In this document: one piece after another, positions 24,572 through 33,024 of the stretch | Layout of the letters: every line of letters starts with the position of its first letter | How positions within the stretch are numbered: position 1 is the first letter of the stretch | From: Methanocorpusculum petauri | GTDB taxonomy: Archaea; Halobacteriota; Methanomicrobia; Methanomicrobiales; Methanocorpusculaceae | DNA length: 64,000 nucleotides | Reading direction: 5' to 3' | Assembly (NCBI RefSeq): GCF_026891975.1 | Contig: NZ_JAPTGB010000002.1 | Span: 82,801-146,800 of the forward strand | The notes under the pieces: model-generated | Told to the model about the DNA's origin: nothing | Seen by the model: the letters and a program-made list of their open reading frames with translations, nothing else | The model's database searches: none | Position numbers and translations under genes: made by a program

Positions 24572-26653
24572 TTATGCAGCGAAAGCTAAGATTACCGGCA
24601 CAAACACCAGTGCAATCATGCTCATCAGCTTAATCAGAATGTTCAGAGCCGGGCCGGAAGTGTCCTTGAACGGGTCACCGACAGTGTCACCGACAACTGC
24701 TGCCTTGTGGGCGTCAGAACCTTTGCCGCCGAAGTTGCCAAGCTCAATGTACTTCTTTGCGTTGTCCCATGCTCCACCGGAGTTTGCCATGGTAAGCGCA
24801 AGGAGAACACCTGCAACAAGCGATCCCACAAGGAGACCACCGAGGGCAAGAGGACCGAGAACCAGACCGATAATGATCGGTGCAGCGATTGCAATAACGC
24901 CCGGCAGAATCATCTTGTGAATTGCCGAGTCGGTTGCAATAGCGATTGCGGACGTGTAGTCCGGCTCTGCAGTACCCTCCATCAGACCTTTGATCTCTTT
25001 GAACTGACGGCGAACCTCAATCACAATCTTCTGGGCTGCCTGACCGACTGCGGTCATGGTGAGTGCAGAGAAGAGGAACGGGAGCATACCACCGATAAGG
25101 ATACCAATGAACACATTAGTGTCCAGGAGATCGATTGCCTCAAGGCCGACTGCCGTTGCGTAAGCGCTGAAGAGAGCGAGAGCGGTCAACGCAGCCGAAC
25201 CGATTGCAAATCCTTTACCGATTGCGGCAGTCGTGTTTCCGACCGCGTCAAGAGTGTCAGTGATCTCACGAACAGCGTGCGGCTGACCGGACATCTCGGC
25301 GATACCACCTGCGTTATCGGCAACCGGGCCGTATGCATCAACTGCGAGGGTCAGACCAAGGGTGGACAGCATACCAACAGCTGCAATACCGATACCGTAC
25401 ATGCCGGCGAAGTAGTAGGCAACGTAGGTTGCGGCGGCAATGATCAGAACCGGCCAGACGGTTGACTCCATTCCTTTGGCAAAACCGTTGATGATGTTGG
25501 TCGCAGCTCCGGTCTGACAGGACTCGGAGATTGCCTTCGTTGGTTTGTAGTCGAAGGAGGTGTAGTACTCGGTGATCAGACCGATACCAAATCCCGCGAC
25601 GAGACCGGCGATGGTTGCAAACCAGATACCCATACCGAATTGACCACCGACAAGGTTGGAGGTCAGGAAGTAGGTTGCAATGACAGAGAGGATCAGTGCG
25701 ATGATCGTTCCCGTGTTGAATGCCTTGTGGATTGCGGAGTTCTCGTTTTTCTTGGTTCTGACGAACAGTGTTCCGACTGCAGCGGCAATGATACCACATG
25801 CTGCAATCAGCATCGGCAGAAGAATAATGTTGAGCGTGTTTGGTGCTTCACCGAAAAGTTCGGATGCAAACGCTGCACCGACGACACCGAGAGCCATGGA
25901 CGCGATGATCGATCCGACATAGGACTCAAACAGATCGGCACCCATACCTGCAACATCACCGACGTTGTCACCGACGTTGTCTGCAACGACTGCCGGGTTG
26001 CGGGGATCGTCTTCGGGGATACCTGCCTCAACTTTGCCGACGAGGTCTGCGCCGACATCAGCTGCCTTGGTAAAGATACCGCCGCCGACACGGGCGAAGA
26101 GTGCAACAGAAGATGCACCAAAACCGAATGCCGCCATGTTGGAGACTACGGTATTGACTGCAACGATGTCGCCGAAGCCGCCGAAAATGCCGATAAGGGC
26201 AAGGAAAACAACGGACGCACCGAGAAGACCGAGACCGACCACGGACATACCCATGACCGAGCCGCTCGCAAAGGAGACTTTGACTGCATCAGCAATACCG
26301 CGTTTTGCAGCATTGGTAGTTCTTACGTTTGCCTTGGTTGCGCTGTGCATACCAATGTATCCTGCAAGTGAAGAAAGAGCTGCACCAATGACATATGCGG
26401 GTGCTGCCCAGATACTCATTCCATCGTCGGTGACGAAGGAAAGACCTGCAAGAATGATTGCAATAACAACAACAAAGGCTCCGATTGCACGATACTGACG
26501 GTTCAGAAAGACCATTGCGCCAAGGTGAATGGCTGCAGCGATCTTCTGCATCTTCTCATCACCCGTTCCCTCTTTCTTTACCACAGAGTAAGAGTAGAGG
26601 GCGAAGAGAAGGCCGATAACGGCACATATTGGAGCGAGATAGATCAGATCCAT
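24572..26653 (-). CDS. hppA: membrane-bound ion-translocating pyrophosphatase, K+-dependent type
   Basis: 693 residues from the ATG at 26653; an in-frame TTG at 26662 lies closer to the GGAGG site and cannot be excluded. Hydrolyses pyrophosphate while pumping H+ or Na+ out across the membrane. It has the substrate-binding block [39 protein letters not shown] region (about residues 205-240) and a second acidic set [16 protein letters not shown]. The [10 protein letters not shown] block has Ala where K+-independent enzymes have Lys, so K+ dependence is predicted. About 16 helices, single-gene transcript. Recovers energy from biosynthetic PPi in an energy-limited methanogen. H+ versus Na+ cannot be assigned here. 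Confidence 0.93.
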   Translation of the reverse strand: MDLIYLAPICAVIGLLFALYSYSVVKKEGTGDEKMQKIAAAIHLGAMVFLNRQYRAIGAFVVVIAIILAGLSFVTDDGMSIWAAPAYVIGAALSSLAGYIGMHSATKANVRTTNAAKRGIADAVKVSFASGSVMGMSVVGLGLLGASVVFLALIGIFGGFGDIVAVNTVVSNMAAFGFGASSVALFARVGGGIFTKAADVGADLVGKVEAGIPEDDPRNPAVVADNVGDNVGDVAGMGADLFESYVGSIIASMALGVVGAAFASELFGEAPNTLNIILLPMLIAACGIIAAAVGTLFVRTKKNENSAIHKAFNTGTIIALILSVIATYFLTSNLVGGQFGMGIWFATIAGLVAGFGIGLITEYYTSFDYKPTKAISESCQTGAATNIINGFAKGMESTVWPVLIIAAATYVAYYFAGMYGIGIAAVGMLSTLGLTLAVDAYGPVADNAGGIAEMSGQPHAVREITDTLDAVGNTTAAIGKGFAIGSAALTALALFSAYATAVGLEAIDLLDTNVFIGILIGGMLPFLFSALTMTAVGQAAQKIVIEVRRQFKEIKGLMEGTAEPDYTSAIAIATDSAIHKMILPGVIAIAAPIIIGLVLGPLALGGLLVGSLVAGVLLALTMANSGGAWDNAKKYIELGNFGGKGSDAHKAAVVGDTVGDPFKDTSGPALNILIKLMSMIALVFVPVILAFAA

Positions 26654-26810
26654 ACGAATCAAAAACCTCCGGATATCCGGTTTGGTTTCTCTCTATAGTA
26701 CAGGACAGACTACCTAATAATACTACTGTAAAAAGAGTTTCCGGTATTACTATAATCAACCCCGTACGAAAGAGTTTCGATTATTGACGAACTGATCGCG
26801 CAGAAATAAT

Positions 26811-28244
26811 CTACGAAAAAGTTTTGTCATCCAGAAAACACAGCTTCTCGTACCCCATCGTGAACAGATCCACCACGATCGCCTCCGCAGGGGTCGGATT
26901 GATGTTCATCTGTTTCTGGAATGACGTCTGTCCCTGCCATGTCCCCGCATTCACACCGAGCACACCGCGATAACTCACCACATCCGTAATGTGGACATGC
27001 CCGGTATGGAGAATGTCCGGGACATCGCGGATCACCAGATGATCCATCGGGGTGGACAGCAGCGGTGTTCTCTGACCATAAATCGGACCGAGATGACGGC
27101 GCTTCAACATCGCCTCCATGATCTCTCCCGGATGCTCATAACTTGCTCCCGGAATAAACTTGATTAGATCATCAATGCTGCGCCCGTGATACATCAGAAC
27201 ATTCACTGACTGAATGTTCACGACCGCAGGGTTTTCCACGAACGTAACATTACTTGGGAACTGGGTCCGGAACTCTTCGGGGAGAACCGGCTGCGGCTCT
27301 GCGGCCCGTACTGCATCGTGATTCCCGGGAGAGAGAACGATCTGCAGATGGGACGGAAGAGCCGAGAGCATCTCGCCGACCGCATCGTACTGTTCATAAA
27401 TCGTTTTGATGTGCAGTTCCTTGTCCTGATTCGGGTACACACCAATACCGTCCACCACATCTCCTGCGATCAGCAGATACTTGACCTCAGGCGTTGCTTC
27501 CAGCCACGACGCAAACTTCTCCCAGGCATCCGGAAGAAACGTATCGCTTCCCACATGCACATCCGAGATGAGAACAGCCTTCCCCGGCTCTTTGGACGGG
27601 GAGATAGTGTGAGTCAGCGGAATCTCCGGCCGGAACAGTGTGTCGGAAAAGATCATCCCTCCCCCACCGCCCGTATCACGGGCCAGTTTTCCGCGAATGC
27701 CGATAACCTCATCAGGAATGATCTTCTCCGCCTCATCAAATCCTTCACGGTTTTTGTTGAACAACACCTTGATCGTGCCGGTCGGATCCTCGATCTCCAC
27801 AATTCGGTGACCCTTCGCACTCGTCGAACTCTCAACCACCATACCGATAACACCGATATCCGTGTCGGCAAACCGGCTATTCTGTTTCACCAGTGCCTCA
27901 ATCGGGATCGGGCTGACACGGGGCCGCATCATCGCGGCAAGAGCGTCGTACCGATCACGGAACAGGGAAAAGGACTCCTCCGGGTTTGCTGTCGGAACAG
28001 AGGAACCCTCTCTTCCTGCAAGAATTTCCGGCAAAGCGCTCACGCCGACTGAAAGCTTGTCAACCCGCGCCGCCATCATACCCGGCACCTCTTTCGGAGT
28101 CACGACCGAAACAGCGGATGGAAGAGAACTGATGATGCCTTCAATGATGCCGGAGCCACCGCTCTCACTAATATAGGTAACAACCGCCGGATGAACCAGC
28201 AATCCCGCCTCAAGGAACCGTGCGACGATCTCTCTCTTCTGCAT
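26811..28244 (-). CDS. polB: DNA polymerase D small subunit (DP1)
   Basis: 477 residues from the ATG at 28244; the frame extends upstream to 28379 but that would cross the promoter and ORB. Proofreading subunit of the euryarchaeal replicative polymerase PolD. Residues about 140-220 form an OB fold (DIGVIGMVVESS...IEDPTGTIKVLF). The calcineurin-like phosphoesterase follows with LISDVHVGSD, LLIAGDVVDGIG, LSPGNHDAVR, LMYHGRS and TGHVHI, the metal ligands of the Mre11-like 3'-5' exonuclease. The N-terminal region is divergent, as usual. The promoter has a TATA box inside a perfect inverted repeat and abuts an ORB. The large subunit is not in this window. Confidence 0.93.
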   Translation of the reverse strand: MQKREIVARFLEAGLLVHPAVVTYISESGGSGIIEGIISSLPSAVSVVTPKEVPGMMAARVDKLSVGVSALPEILAGREGSSVPTANPEESFSLFRDRYDALAAMMRPRVSPIPIEALVKQNSRFADTDIGVIGMVVESSTSAKGHRIVEIEDPTGTIKVLFNKNREGFDEAEKIIPDEVIGIRGKLARDTGGGGGMIFSDTLFRPEIPLTHTISPSKEPGKAVLISDVHVGSDTFLPDAWEKFASWLEATPEVKYLLIAGDVVDGIGVYPNQDKELHIKTIYEQYDAVGEMLSALPSHLQIVLSPGNHDAVRAAEPQPVLPEEFRTQFPSNVTFVENPAVVNIQSVNVLMYHGRSIDDLIKFIPGASYEHPGEIMEAMLKRRHLGPIYGQRTPLLSTPMDHLVIRDVPDILHTGHVHITDVVSYRGVLGVNAGTWQGQTSFQKQMNINPTPAEAIVVDLFTMGYEKLCFLDDKTFS

Positions 28245-28253
28245 GGAAAATCG

Positions 28254-28275
28254 GGAGGAGCATATAAACTCCTCC
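28254..28275. promoter_or_regulatory. palindrome centred on the polB TATA box
   Basis: GGAGGAG and CTCCTCC, perfect 7-bp arms, flank the eight bases CATATAAA, whose minus-strand reading TTTATATG is the likely TATA box of polB. It begins ten bases before the ATG. It looks like an operator where a bound dimer would block TBP. Its outer edge overlaps the ORB by three bases. Confidence 0.6.
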
Positions 28276-28292
28276 ACTCGAAACAAAGGGGT
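28273..28292 (+). promoter_or_regulatory. ORB-like element at the polB promoter
   Basis: TCCACTCGAAACAAAGGGGT, identical to the three other copies in the window. It resembles the archaeal origin recognition box: a short dyad followed by a G string. It sits directly upstream of the polB TATA box, with the G string pointing away from polB. Confidence 0.75.
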
Positions 28293-28300
28293 TAAATACT

Positions 28301-29464
28301 TCAGCTGTGCAGCGACGCAACAAACATTCCGATGCGGTGAACAGCTTCGGAAAGTTTCGCCCGATCTACCGCGTAGCACGTCCGCACATGGCCGCGACCA
28401 CTCTCACCAAAGGCACTGCCCGGCACAACTGCCACATGCTGCTCTTTTAACAACTGCTCAGCAAACTCCTCATCCGTGAGGCCCGTTCCCTCAATTGAGG
28501 GGAACGCATAGAACGCACCCTTCGGCAGATGGCAGGGAAGCCCGACATCATTGAGGCCCTTCACAAAGAGGTTGCGCCGCATCCGGTACTCTGCGACCAT
28601 CTCGTTTTTCGCCTCTTCACCATTCTTCAATGCCTCAATCGCGGCGAACTGTGCGGTGGTGGGTGCCGACATCATTACGTACTGATGAATCTTCAGTGCC
28701 GCATCCGCGATCTCCTTCGGCGCACAGATATAGCCGAGCCGCCAGCCGGTCATGGCATATGCTTTGGAGAAGCCGTTCAGCGTGATCGTCCGATCCCACA
28801 GACCATCAATTGAAGCGGTTGAGACATGATGTCCGTCGTAGGTCAGTTCCCCATACACTTCATCGGAGAGCACTAAAAGATCGTGATCAACAACAATATC
28901 GGCGATGGCTTTCAGATCGCTTTCACCCATCACTCCTCCGGTCGGATTGTTCGGGAAGTTCATCATCAGAACTTTCGTCTTTGGAGTGACGGACTCCATC
29001 AGTGCCTCGGGTGTTATCTTAAACTGATCCTGCGCACGACAGGGGAGCGGTTTCGGCCGGCCGCCGGCCATCAGCACCTCCGGCTGATACGAGACAAAAC
29101 AGGGATCCACAACGAGAACCTCATCGCCTGGATCCACCACCGCCCGCACCGCAACATCAAGTGCTTCAGATACACCGGTTGTTACGATCATCTCGGTCTC
29201 AGGGCAGTACTTTGTGTGATAGCGGTGATCAAGATCTGCCGCAAGAAGTTCCCGCAGTTCGGCAAGACCGCGGTTTGACGTGTACATCGTCATGCCTTTT
29301 TCGATGGAAGAAATTGCAGCCTGTGAGATATTCCACGGTGTATCAAAATCCGGTTCACCAACACCGAGGCTGATGACATTGTCCATCGTAAGGAGCAGAT
29401 CAAAGAACTTCCGAATACCCGACGGAGGAATCTCCGCAGCCATGCGTGATACAAAATTTCGCAT
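28301..29464 (-). CDS. class I/II PLP-dependent aminotransferase (probable aspartate/aromatic type)
   Basis: 387 residues with a complete fold type I layout. VISLGVGEPDFDTPWNI near 31-46; Y in TMYTSNRG; VTTGVSEALDVAV; FPNNPTGG (substrate carboxylate loop); VLSDEVYGELTYDG; LNGFSKAYAMTGWRLGYI with the Schiff-base Lys; and RGHVRTCYA near the C-terminus with the conserved Arg. Family Ib members are aspartate or aromatic aminotransferases; the exact substrate is not clear. The gene starts 13 bases after an Lrp regulator and follows cdc6 in the same direction, so the three may be co-transcribed. Confidence 0.92.
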   Translation of the reverse strand: MRNFVSRMAAEIPPSGIRKFFDLLLTMDNVISLGVGEPDFDTPWNISQAAISSIEKGMTMYTSNRGLAELRELLAADLDHRYHTKYCPETEMIVTTGVSEALDVAVRAVVDPGDEVLVVDPCFVSYQPEVLMAGGRPKPLPCRAQDQFKITPEALMESVTPKTKVLMMNFPNNPTGGVMGESDLKAIADIVVDHDLLVLSDEVYGELTYDGHHVSTASIDGLWDRTITLNGFSKAYAMTGWRLGYICAPKEIADAALKIHQYVMMSAPTTAQFAAIEALKNGEEAKNEMVAEYRMRRNLFVKGLNDVGLPCHLPKGAFYAFPSIEGTGLTDEEFAEQLLKEQHVAVVPGSAFGESGRGHVRTCYAVDRAKLSEAVHRIGMFVASLHS

Positions 29465-29477
29465 GATTCCCCGCCAT

Positions 29478-29969
29478 TTAGAACGTGATAAGCTGCCGGT
29501 CGCGACTGCCGGGCCGCGACATCTCGACGCCCTGTTCTTTGTATGTCCGCATTACAATCTGTGTCATCGTTTCACGGACACCGTCAATTGACGCAATCTG
29601 CTCGGCAACAAACCGGGAGACCTCGGCCATCGACTGGCCGCGGATAATGACCTGCAGATCATAGGTGCCGGTCAGGAGAAGAATGGACTCCACCTGCGGG
29701 AACCGGGCAATCTGGGCAGCAATGCCATCATAGCCAAGTCCACGCTCGGGAGTGATTTTCAGAGACAGAATGACAGCCACCTCGTCAACTCCCGCAGCAC
29801 TGTAGTCAATAACGGCAGTGCAGCGCCGGAGAATGCCTGCTGCGTGGAGTGCTGCGATACGATTCTCAACTTCGCGTTCATCAACCTCCAGCATGACAGC
29901 GATATCGCGTGCGGAGATACGGCTGTTCTTTTGCAGTTCCCGAAGGATTACTGTATCCTTTTCGTCCAT
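29478..29969 (-). CDS. Lrp/AsnC-family transcriptional regulator
   Basis: 163 residues. An N-terminal helix-turn-helix (DTVILRELQKNSRISARDIAVMLEVDEREVENRIAAL) is followed by a RAM ligand domain (VAVILSLKITPERGLGYDGIAAQIARFPQVESILLLTGTYDLQVIIRG...). AAGGTG precedes the ATG. It lies between cdc6 and an aminotransferase gene, 13 bases before the latter, which suggests it senses an amino acid and controls that gene or the operon. As with other Lrp proteins it should act as dimer or octamer. Confidence 0.92.
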   Translation of the reverse strand: MDEKDTVILRELQKNSRISARDIAVMLEVDEREVENRIAALHAAGILRRCTAVIDYSAAGVDEVAVILSLKITPERGLGYDGIAAQIARFPQVESILLLTGTYDLQVIIRGQSMAEVSRFVAEQIASIDGVRETMTQIVMRTYKEQGVEMSRPGSRDRQLITF

Positions 29970-29997
29970 GATTTTTCACCTTGTGCGATACAACGTC

Positions 29998-31254
29998 TCA
30001 GAGGAGCGGCTGCAAGATGCTGCACTCCCGAAGACTTGGATCGTTCATTACTACTGTACGTATCTGATTAGTGGGACTGTTGAAATAGATTTCTGTTGTC
30101 CGGCCATGACGTCCATGCGAGACAACGCGGGCGGTGACGATACCAAGCATATTCAGTTCATTGATGAGATCGGAGACCCGGCGATGGGTTAAAGGTTCGA
30201 CGTCGAGTTCTCGTGCAAGTTCGCGGTAGATGTTGATGACACTGCCGCTAGTGAACACTTTTTGTCCCGAGGAGGAGACGATGAGCATAGCACAGAGCAC
30301 CATTTTTCCCTGGCGCGGAAGGGTCTGAACGCACTCACTCATGGTATCAGTCTCGATATTTTCCTGGGCGCGGCGGACATGAGACTCAAGAACTTTGTCT
30401 GAAGACTCGCGTTCAGCAAGTTCTCCGGAAACACGGAGAAGATCCAGTGCACGCCGGGCATCGCCATGCTCCTGGGCAGCGAGTGCTGCACAGAGAGCAA
30501 TAACATCCTCACTGACAGCATCAGGAAGGAAAGCCATTTCAGCACGCTGGTGCAGGATATCCTGCAACTGAACAGCATCGTAGGGAGGGAACACCAGTTC
30601 TTCTTCGGAGAGGGAGGAAAGGACACGGGGATCCAGAAAGTCCTTGAAGGTAAGATCATTGGAGATGCCGATTATGCTGACCCGGGAATTTTTAAGATCA
30701 CTGTTGATTCTTGTTAAGTTGTAGAGCGTATCATCGCCGCTTTTTTTCACGAGTTTGTCGATCTCATCAAGTACGATGATCTGCAGACCCCCGGCCTGTT
30801 CAAGAACGTTCTTGAGTTCGGAGTATACCTGATCGGTATGCCAGCCAGTTGCAGGAATGGTATTTTTGGCGCGATCGCTTGGTTTGAGATCATGGCCGCT
30901 GATATGATTTGCAATCTGGGCAAGCACGCGGTACTGGGTATCGATGGTTTCACAGTTGAGATGTACCATGCGGCAGGGAGAAAATTCAGAACTTTCGTTT
31001 TCCAGCTCAGATCCGACAAATTTAACAGTAGCAGTTTTTCCGGTACCGGTCTTACCGTAGATGAGAATGTTGGAAGGGGTTGCACCCTGAAGAGAGGGCG
31101 CGAGAATGACTGCAATGGAGTCTATCTGATCAATCCGGTGCGGGAGTTCACGCGGGCTGTAGCTGTGGCGAAGAACTTCACGGTTTTGAAATATTTTATT
31201 TTTAACGGTATATTTTTTGAAAAGACCAGTAGATTTGTAGGGTTCATCAGGCAT
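29998..31254 (-). CDS. cdc6: Orc1/Cdc6 origin-binding initiator
   Basis: 418 residues. AAA+ initiator of replication: Walker A GKTGTGKT (67-74), Walker B VLDEID (161-166), sensor 1 SIIGISND (193-200), the initiator-specific motif region DFLDPRVLSSLSEEELVF directly after, sensor 2 GDARRALDLLR near 285, and a C-terminal winged helix (LTHRRVSDLINELNMLGIVTARVVSHGRHGRTTEIYF). It binds ORB elements and recruits MCM. Its start faces the AT-rich region with two inverted ORBs, the usual arrangement for an archaeal origin and its cognate initiator. A TATA box at 31292-31305 and a half-ORB dyad next to it suggest autoregulation. Confidence 0.95.
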   Translation of the reverse strand: MPDEPYKSTGLFKKYTVKNKIFQNREVLRHSYSPRELPHRIDQIDSIAVILAPSLQGATPSNILIYGKTGTGKTATVKFVGSELENESSEFSPCRMVHLNCETIDTQYRVLAQIANHISGHDLKPSDRAKNTIPATGWHTDQVYSELKNVLEQAGGLQIIVLDEIDKLVKKSGDDTLYNLTRINSDLKNSRVSIIGISNDLTFKDFLDPRVLSSLSEEELVFPPYDAVQLQDILHQRAEMAFLPDAVSEDVIALCAALAAQEHGDARRALDLLRVSGELAERESSDKVLESHVRRAQENIETDTMSECVQTLPRQGKMVLCAMLIVSSSGQKVFTSGSVINIYRELARELDVEPLTHRRVSDLINELNMLGIVTARVVSHGRHGRTTEIYFNSPTNQIRTVVMNDPSLRECSILQPLL

Positions 31255-31291
31255 GACGTATCAGATCCATAGATTACCTTACGTCGTTTTT

Positions 31292-31305
31292 CCTATTAAT
31301 ATACC
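31292..31305 (-). promoter_or_regulatory. TATA element of cdc6
   Basis: GGTATATTAATAGG on the minus strand, about 44 bases before the cdc6 ATG. The half-ORB dyad lies three bases further upstream, at the position where a bound initiator could interfere with TFB/TBP. Confidence 0.55.
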
Positions 31306-31307
31306 GC

Positions 31308-31323
31308 TGTTTCCACTGGAAAG
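31308..31323 (-). promoter_or_regulatory. partial ORB-like dyad at the cdc6 promoter
   Basis: On the minus strand CTTTCCAGTGGAAACA carries the dyad TTCCAGTGGAA plus AC seen in canonical archaeal ORBs but lacks the G string. Candidate low-affinity Orc1/Cdc6 site for autoregulation. Confidence 0.4.
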
Positions 31324-31428
31324 TAATGTTATGGGATCATGATGCTGATGCCTAGTTAAGAGTTTAAACTAGTCAAGATACCAGATAGAATCTCAGGAGA
31401 ACACCATAGATGCTATACTTACTCCCCC

Positions 31429-31448
31429 ACCCCTTTGTTTCGAGTGGA
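31429..31448 (-). promoter_or_regulatory. ORB element, left arm of oriC
   Basis: Minus-strand copy of TCCACTCGAAACAAAGGGGT, exact. It flanks the AT-rich core on the cdc6 side, G string toward cdc6. A shorter related run, ACACTCGAAAAA, lies just inside at 31463-31474. Confidence 0.85.
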
Positions 31449-31622
31449 AACGGTGATCAGGTACACTCGAAAAATTTTAAATGCACTCCACATTTTCCCC
31501 AATTTTTGTTTTACTTCTAAATTAATCTTTTACATTTTACAATCAATAAAAAAATTTTACAATATTTAAAAGAGAAAGTTTTATATTATTAGAAGTAGAG
31601 TTACTTATGATTAGTACCACCT

Positions 31623-31661
31623 CATATGGAAGTATCATTTCGGGAGGATACCTTCCATATG
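31623..31661. repeat. imperfect inverted repeat beside the right ORB
   Basis: CATATGGAAGTATC and GATACCTTCCATATG are near-perfect inverted arms around a ten-base centre, one base unpaired. They end immediately before the right ORB. Could extrude as a hairpin or bind a second initiation factor. Confidence 0.55.
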
Positions 31662-31662
31662 T

Positions 31663-31682
31663 TCCACTCGAAACAAAGGGGT
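31663..31682 (+). promoter_or_regulatory. ORB element, right arm of oriC
   Basis: Exact copy of TCCACTCGAAACAAAGGGGT on the plus strand, G string toward moaB, 215 bp from the left arm and inverted relative to it. Confidence 0.85.
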
Positions 31683-31832
31683 GAGGGGCATTTCCTGAAA
31701 AGAGTGAAAAAATCCTGATCAAAAAATGCTTCTCCCTGATCTGTTTTCCATTTTTTGTGAATGATTAATCTTTTTCATTAAACTCATCCTAATACGAATT
31801 GCATAATACTAAAGAATACCTACATAGTCTTT

Positions 31833-32321
31833 ATGCCAGCCGAGCACCGAAAAGATATTTCCATACAAACTGCTGTCATCACTGTTTCCACCACCCGTAC
31901 GGAAAAAACAGATCTCAGCGGGAGGATCATACGCGATGCATTTACCGCAGCAGACATTCCGGTTGTGTCACTGATAATTGTCAAGGATGACATCTCCGAG
32001 ATTCGATCTGCCGTTCTTGAAGCATTAAAAATTGCAAACTGCATTGTGGTAAACGGCGGTACAGGTCTTACCCATGATGACTGTACGATTGAAGCGGTTT
32101 CCTCTCTGTTTCAGAAGACGATGGACGGCTTTGGCGAACTATTCCGGATGAAGAGTTACGAGCAGGTAGGGAACTCGGTGATCCTTTCCCGTGCAGTTGC
32201 GGGAATTGCAAATGGCCGTGCGATATTCTGCATTCCGGGATCACCAAAAGCAGTCAAGCTTGCATCAGAGGAGATCATCGTTCCTGAGATTCGCCACATC
32301 CTCACTCATGCAGGTCAGTGA
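31833..32321 (+). CDS. moaB: MoaB/MogA-family molybdopterin biosynthesis protein
   Basis: 162 residues, the usual MoaB length. The MoCF-binding fold shows ISIQTAVITVSTTRTEKTD at the start, then VVNGGTGLTHDDCTIEAV (the conserved GGTG and D-D metal/substrate site) and VILSRAVAGIANGRAIFCIPGSPKAVKLA near the end. It probably adenylylates molybdopterin, needed for the tungsten/molybdenum formylmethanofuran and formate dehydrogenases of methanogens. The TATA-like TGCATAATAC lies about 35 bases upstream, so the transcript is almost leaderless. The GNAT gene starts two bases after the stop. Confidence 0.9.
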   Translation: MPAEHRKDISIQTAVITVSTTRTEKTDLSGRIIRDAFTAADIPVVSLIIVKDDISEIRSAVLEALKIANCIVVNGGTGLTHDDCTIEAVSSLFQKTMDGFGELFRMKSYEQVGNSVILSRAVAGIANGRAIFCIPGSPKAVKLASEEIIVPEIRHILTHAGQ

Positions 32322-32323
32322 TC

Positions 32324-32830
32324 ATGCCGGAACTTTCCTTTTTTCCGGTAACAACTGATCCGGAGATTGCAGCAATTGCAGAACTTGCGAAGGAGATCTG
32401 GATGGAACATTTTCCTCCGATCATTGGTGCGGCACAGACCGCATACATGATCGAAACGTTTCAGTCTGCTGAAACAATCAGCAGTCAGATCGCAGAGGGC
32501 GGGTATCAGTACTATATTTTGCAGCTGGGTTCAGATCGAATTGGCTACACTGCTGTTCATCCCGAGCTGGAGAATCATGCAATGTTTCTCTCAAAAATTT
32601 ATATCAGAAAAAATTTCCGCGGCCGGGGACTTTCCCGCGCTGCGATGGATTTCGTTGCATCCCTCGCTGAAGAACGCGGACTTGGGATGATCTATCTGAC
32701 CGTGAACAAGCGGAATTTTTCCTCTGTTGCGGTGTACGAAAAACTCGGGTTTGTCCGTTCCCGGGAGATGGTAACCGAGATCGGGAACGGATTTGTGATG
32801 GATGATTATGTGATGGAAAAATATCTATGA
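32324..32830 (+). CDS. GNAT-family N-acetyltransferase
   Basis: 168 residues from the ATG at 32324 (MPELSFFPV); a GTG at 32318 is also possible but overlaps the moaB stop. The acetyl-CoA motif A is intact: LSKIYIRKNFRGRGLSRAAMDFV (Arg-Gly-x-Gly-Leu), followed by GLGMIYLTVNKRNFSSVAVYEKLGFVRS, typical of small-molecule or protein-N-terminal acetyltransferases. The ending VMDDYVMEKYL is the common GNAT C-terminal strand. Coupled to moaB by position; substrate unknown. Confidence 0.9.
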   Translation: MPELSFFPVTTDPEIAAIAELAKEIWMEHFPPIIGAAQTAYMIETFQSAETISSQIAEGGYQYYILQLGSDRIGYTAVHPELENHAMFLSKIYIRKNFRGRGLSRAAMDFVASLAEERGLGMIYLTVNKRNFSSVAVYEKLGFVRSREMVTEIGNGFVMDDYVMEKYL

Positions 32831-32949
32831 ATCTATTGTGTTTTACTGAATTTCCTATCGGAGACGGGAGTTGGCCTTCTGATCAATAGGTTGATATGAG
32901 TACACGAATATAGTTTAGTATATGATTGATGTATTGGGTGTTAATTGCA

Positions 32950-32959
32950 CCCCCCCCCC
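32950..32959 (+). repeat. C10 tract upstream of a methyltransferase gene
   Basis: Ten consecutive C, 65 bases before the ATG at 33025. The frame is open through the tract from an ATG at 32929, so its length would also decide whether a longer N-terminus is in frame. It is followed by AAGTATTCC, resembling AAATACTTCC after the C11 tract at 38619. Confidence 0.7.
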
Positions 32960-33024
32960 AAGTATTCCATAATTACCTCCCCATCTGTATCCCTTGTTCG
33001 TTCACCCTACGTTCGAGAGGTTGT

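Larger units (their letters stand above)
31255..31832. other. putative replication origin (oriC)
   Basis: 578-bp non-coding region between leftward cdc6 and rightward moaB. Its parts, from left: cdc6 promoter with a half-ORB dyad (31308-31323), inverted ORB (31429-31448), a nearly uninterrupted AT-rich core (about 31470-31610) suited to unwinding, an imperfect inverted repeat (31623-31661), a second ORB (31663-31682) in opposite orientation, and the moaB promoter. Both ORB G strings point outward. Genes on either side are transcribed away from it. Confidence 0.85.

Noticed and set aside
24707..26371. Long open frames on the plus strand across the pyrophosphatase gene
   Set aside because: Composition (Asp/Cys/Arg-rich, no motifs) is that of antisense shadows; the minus-strand enzyme has all family motifs.
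31450..31660. AT-rich repeats as a possible CRISPR leader or array
   Set aside because: No regularly spaced identical repeats; the structure fits an origin.
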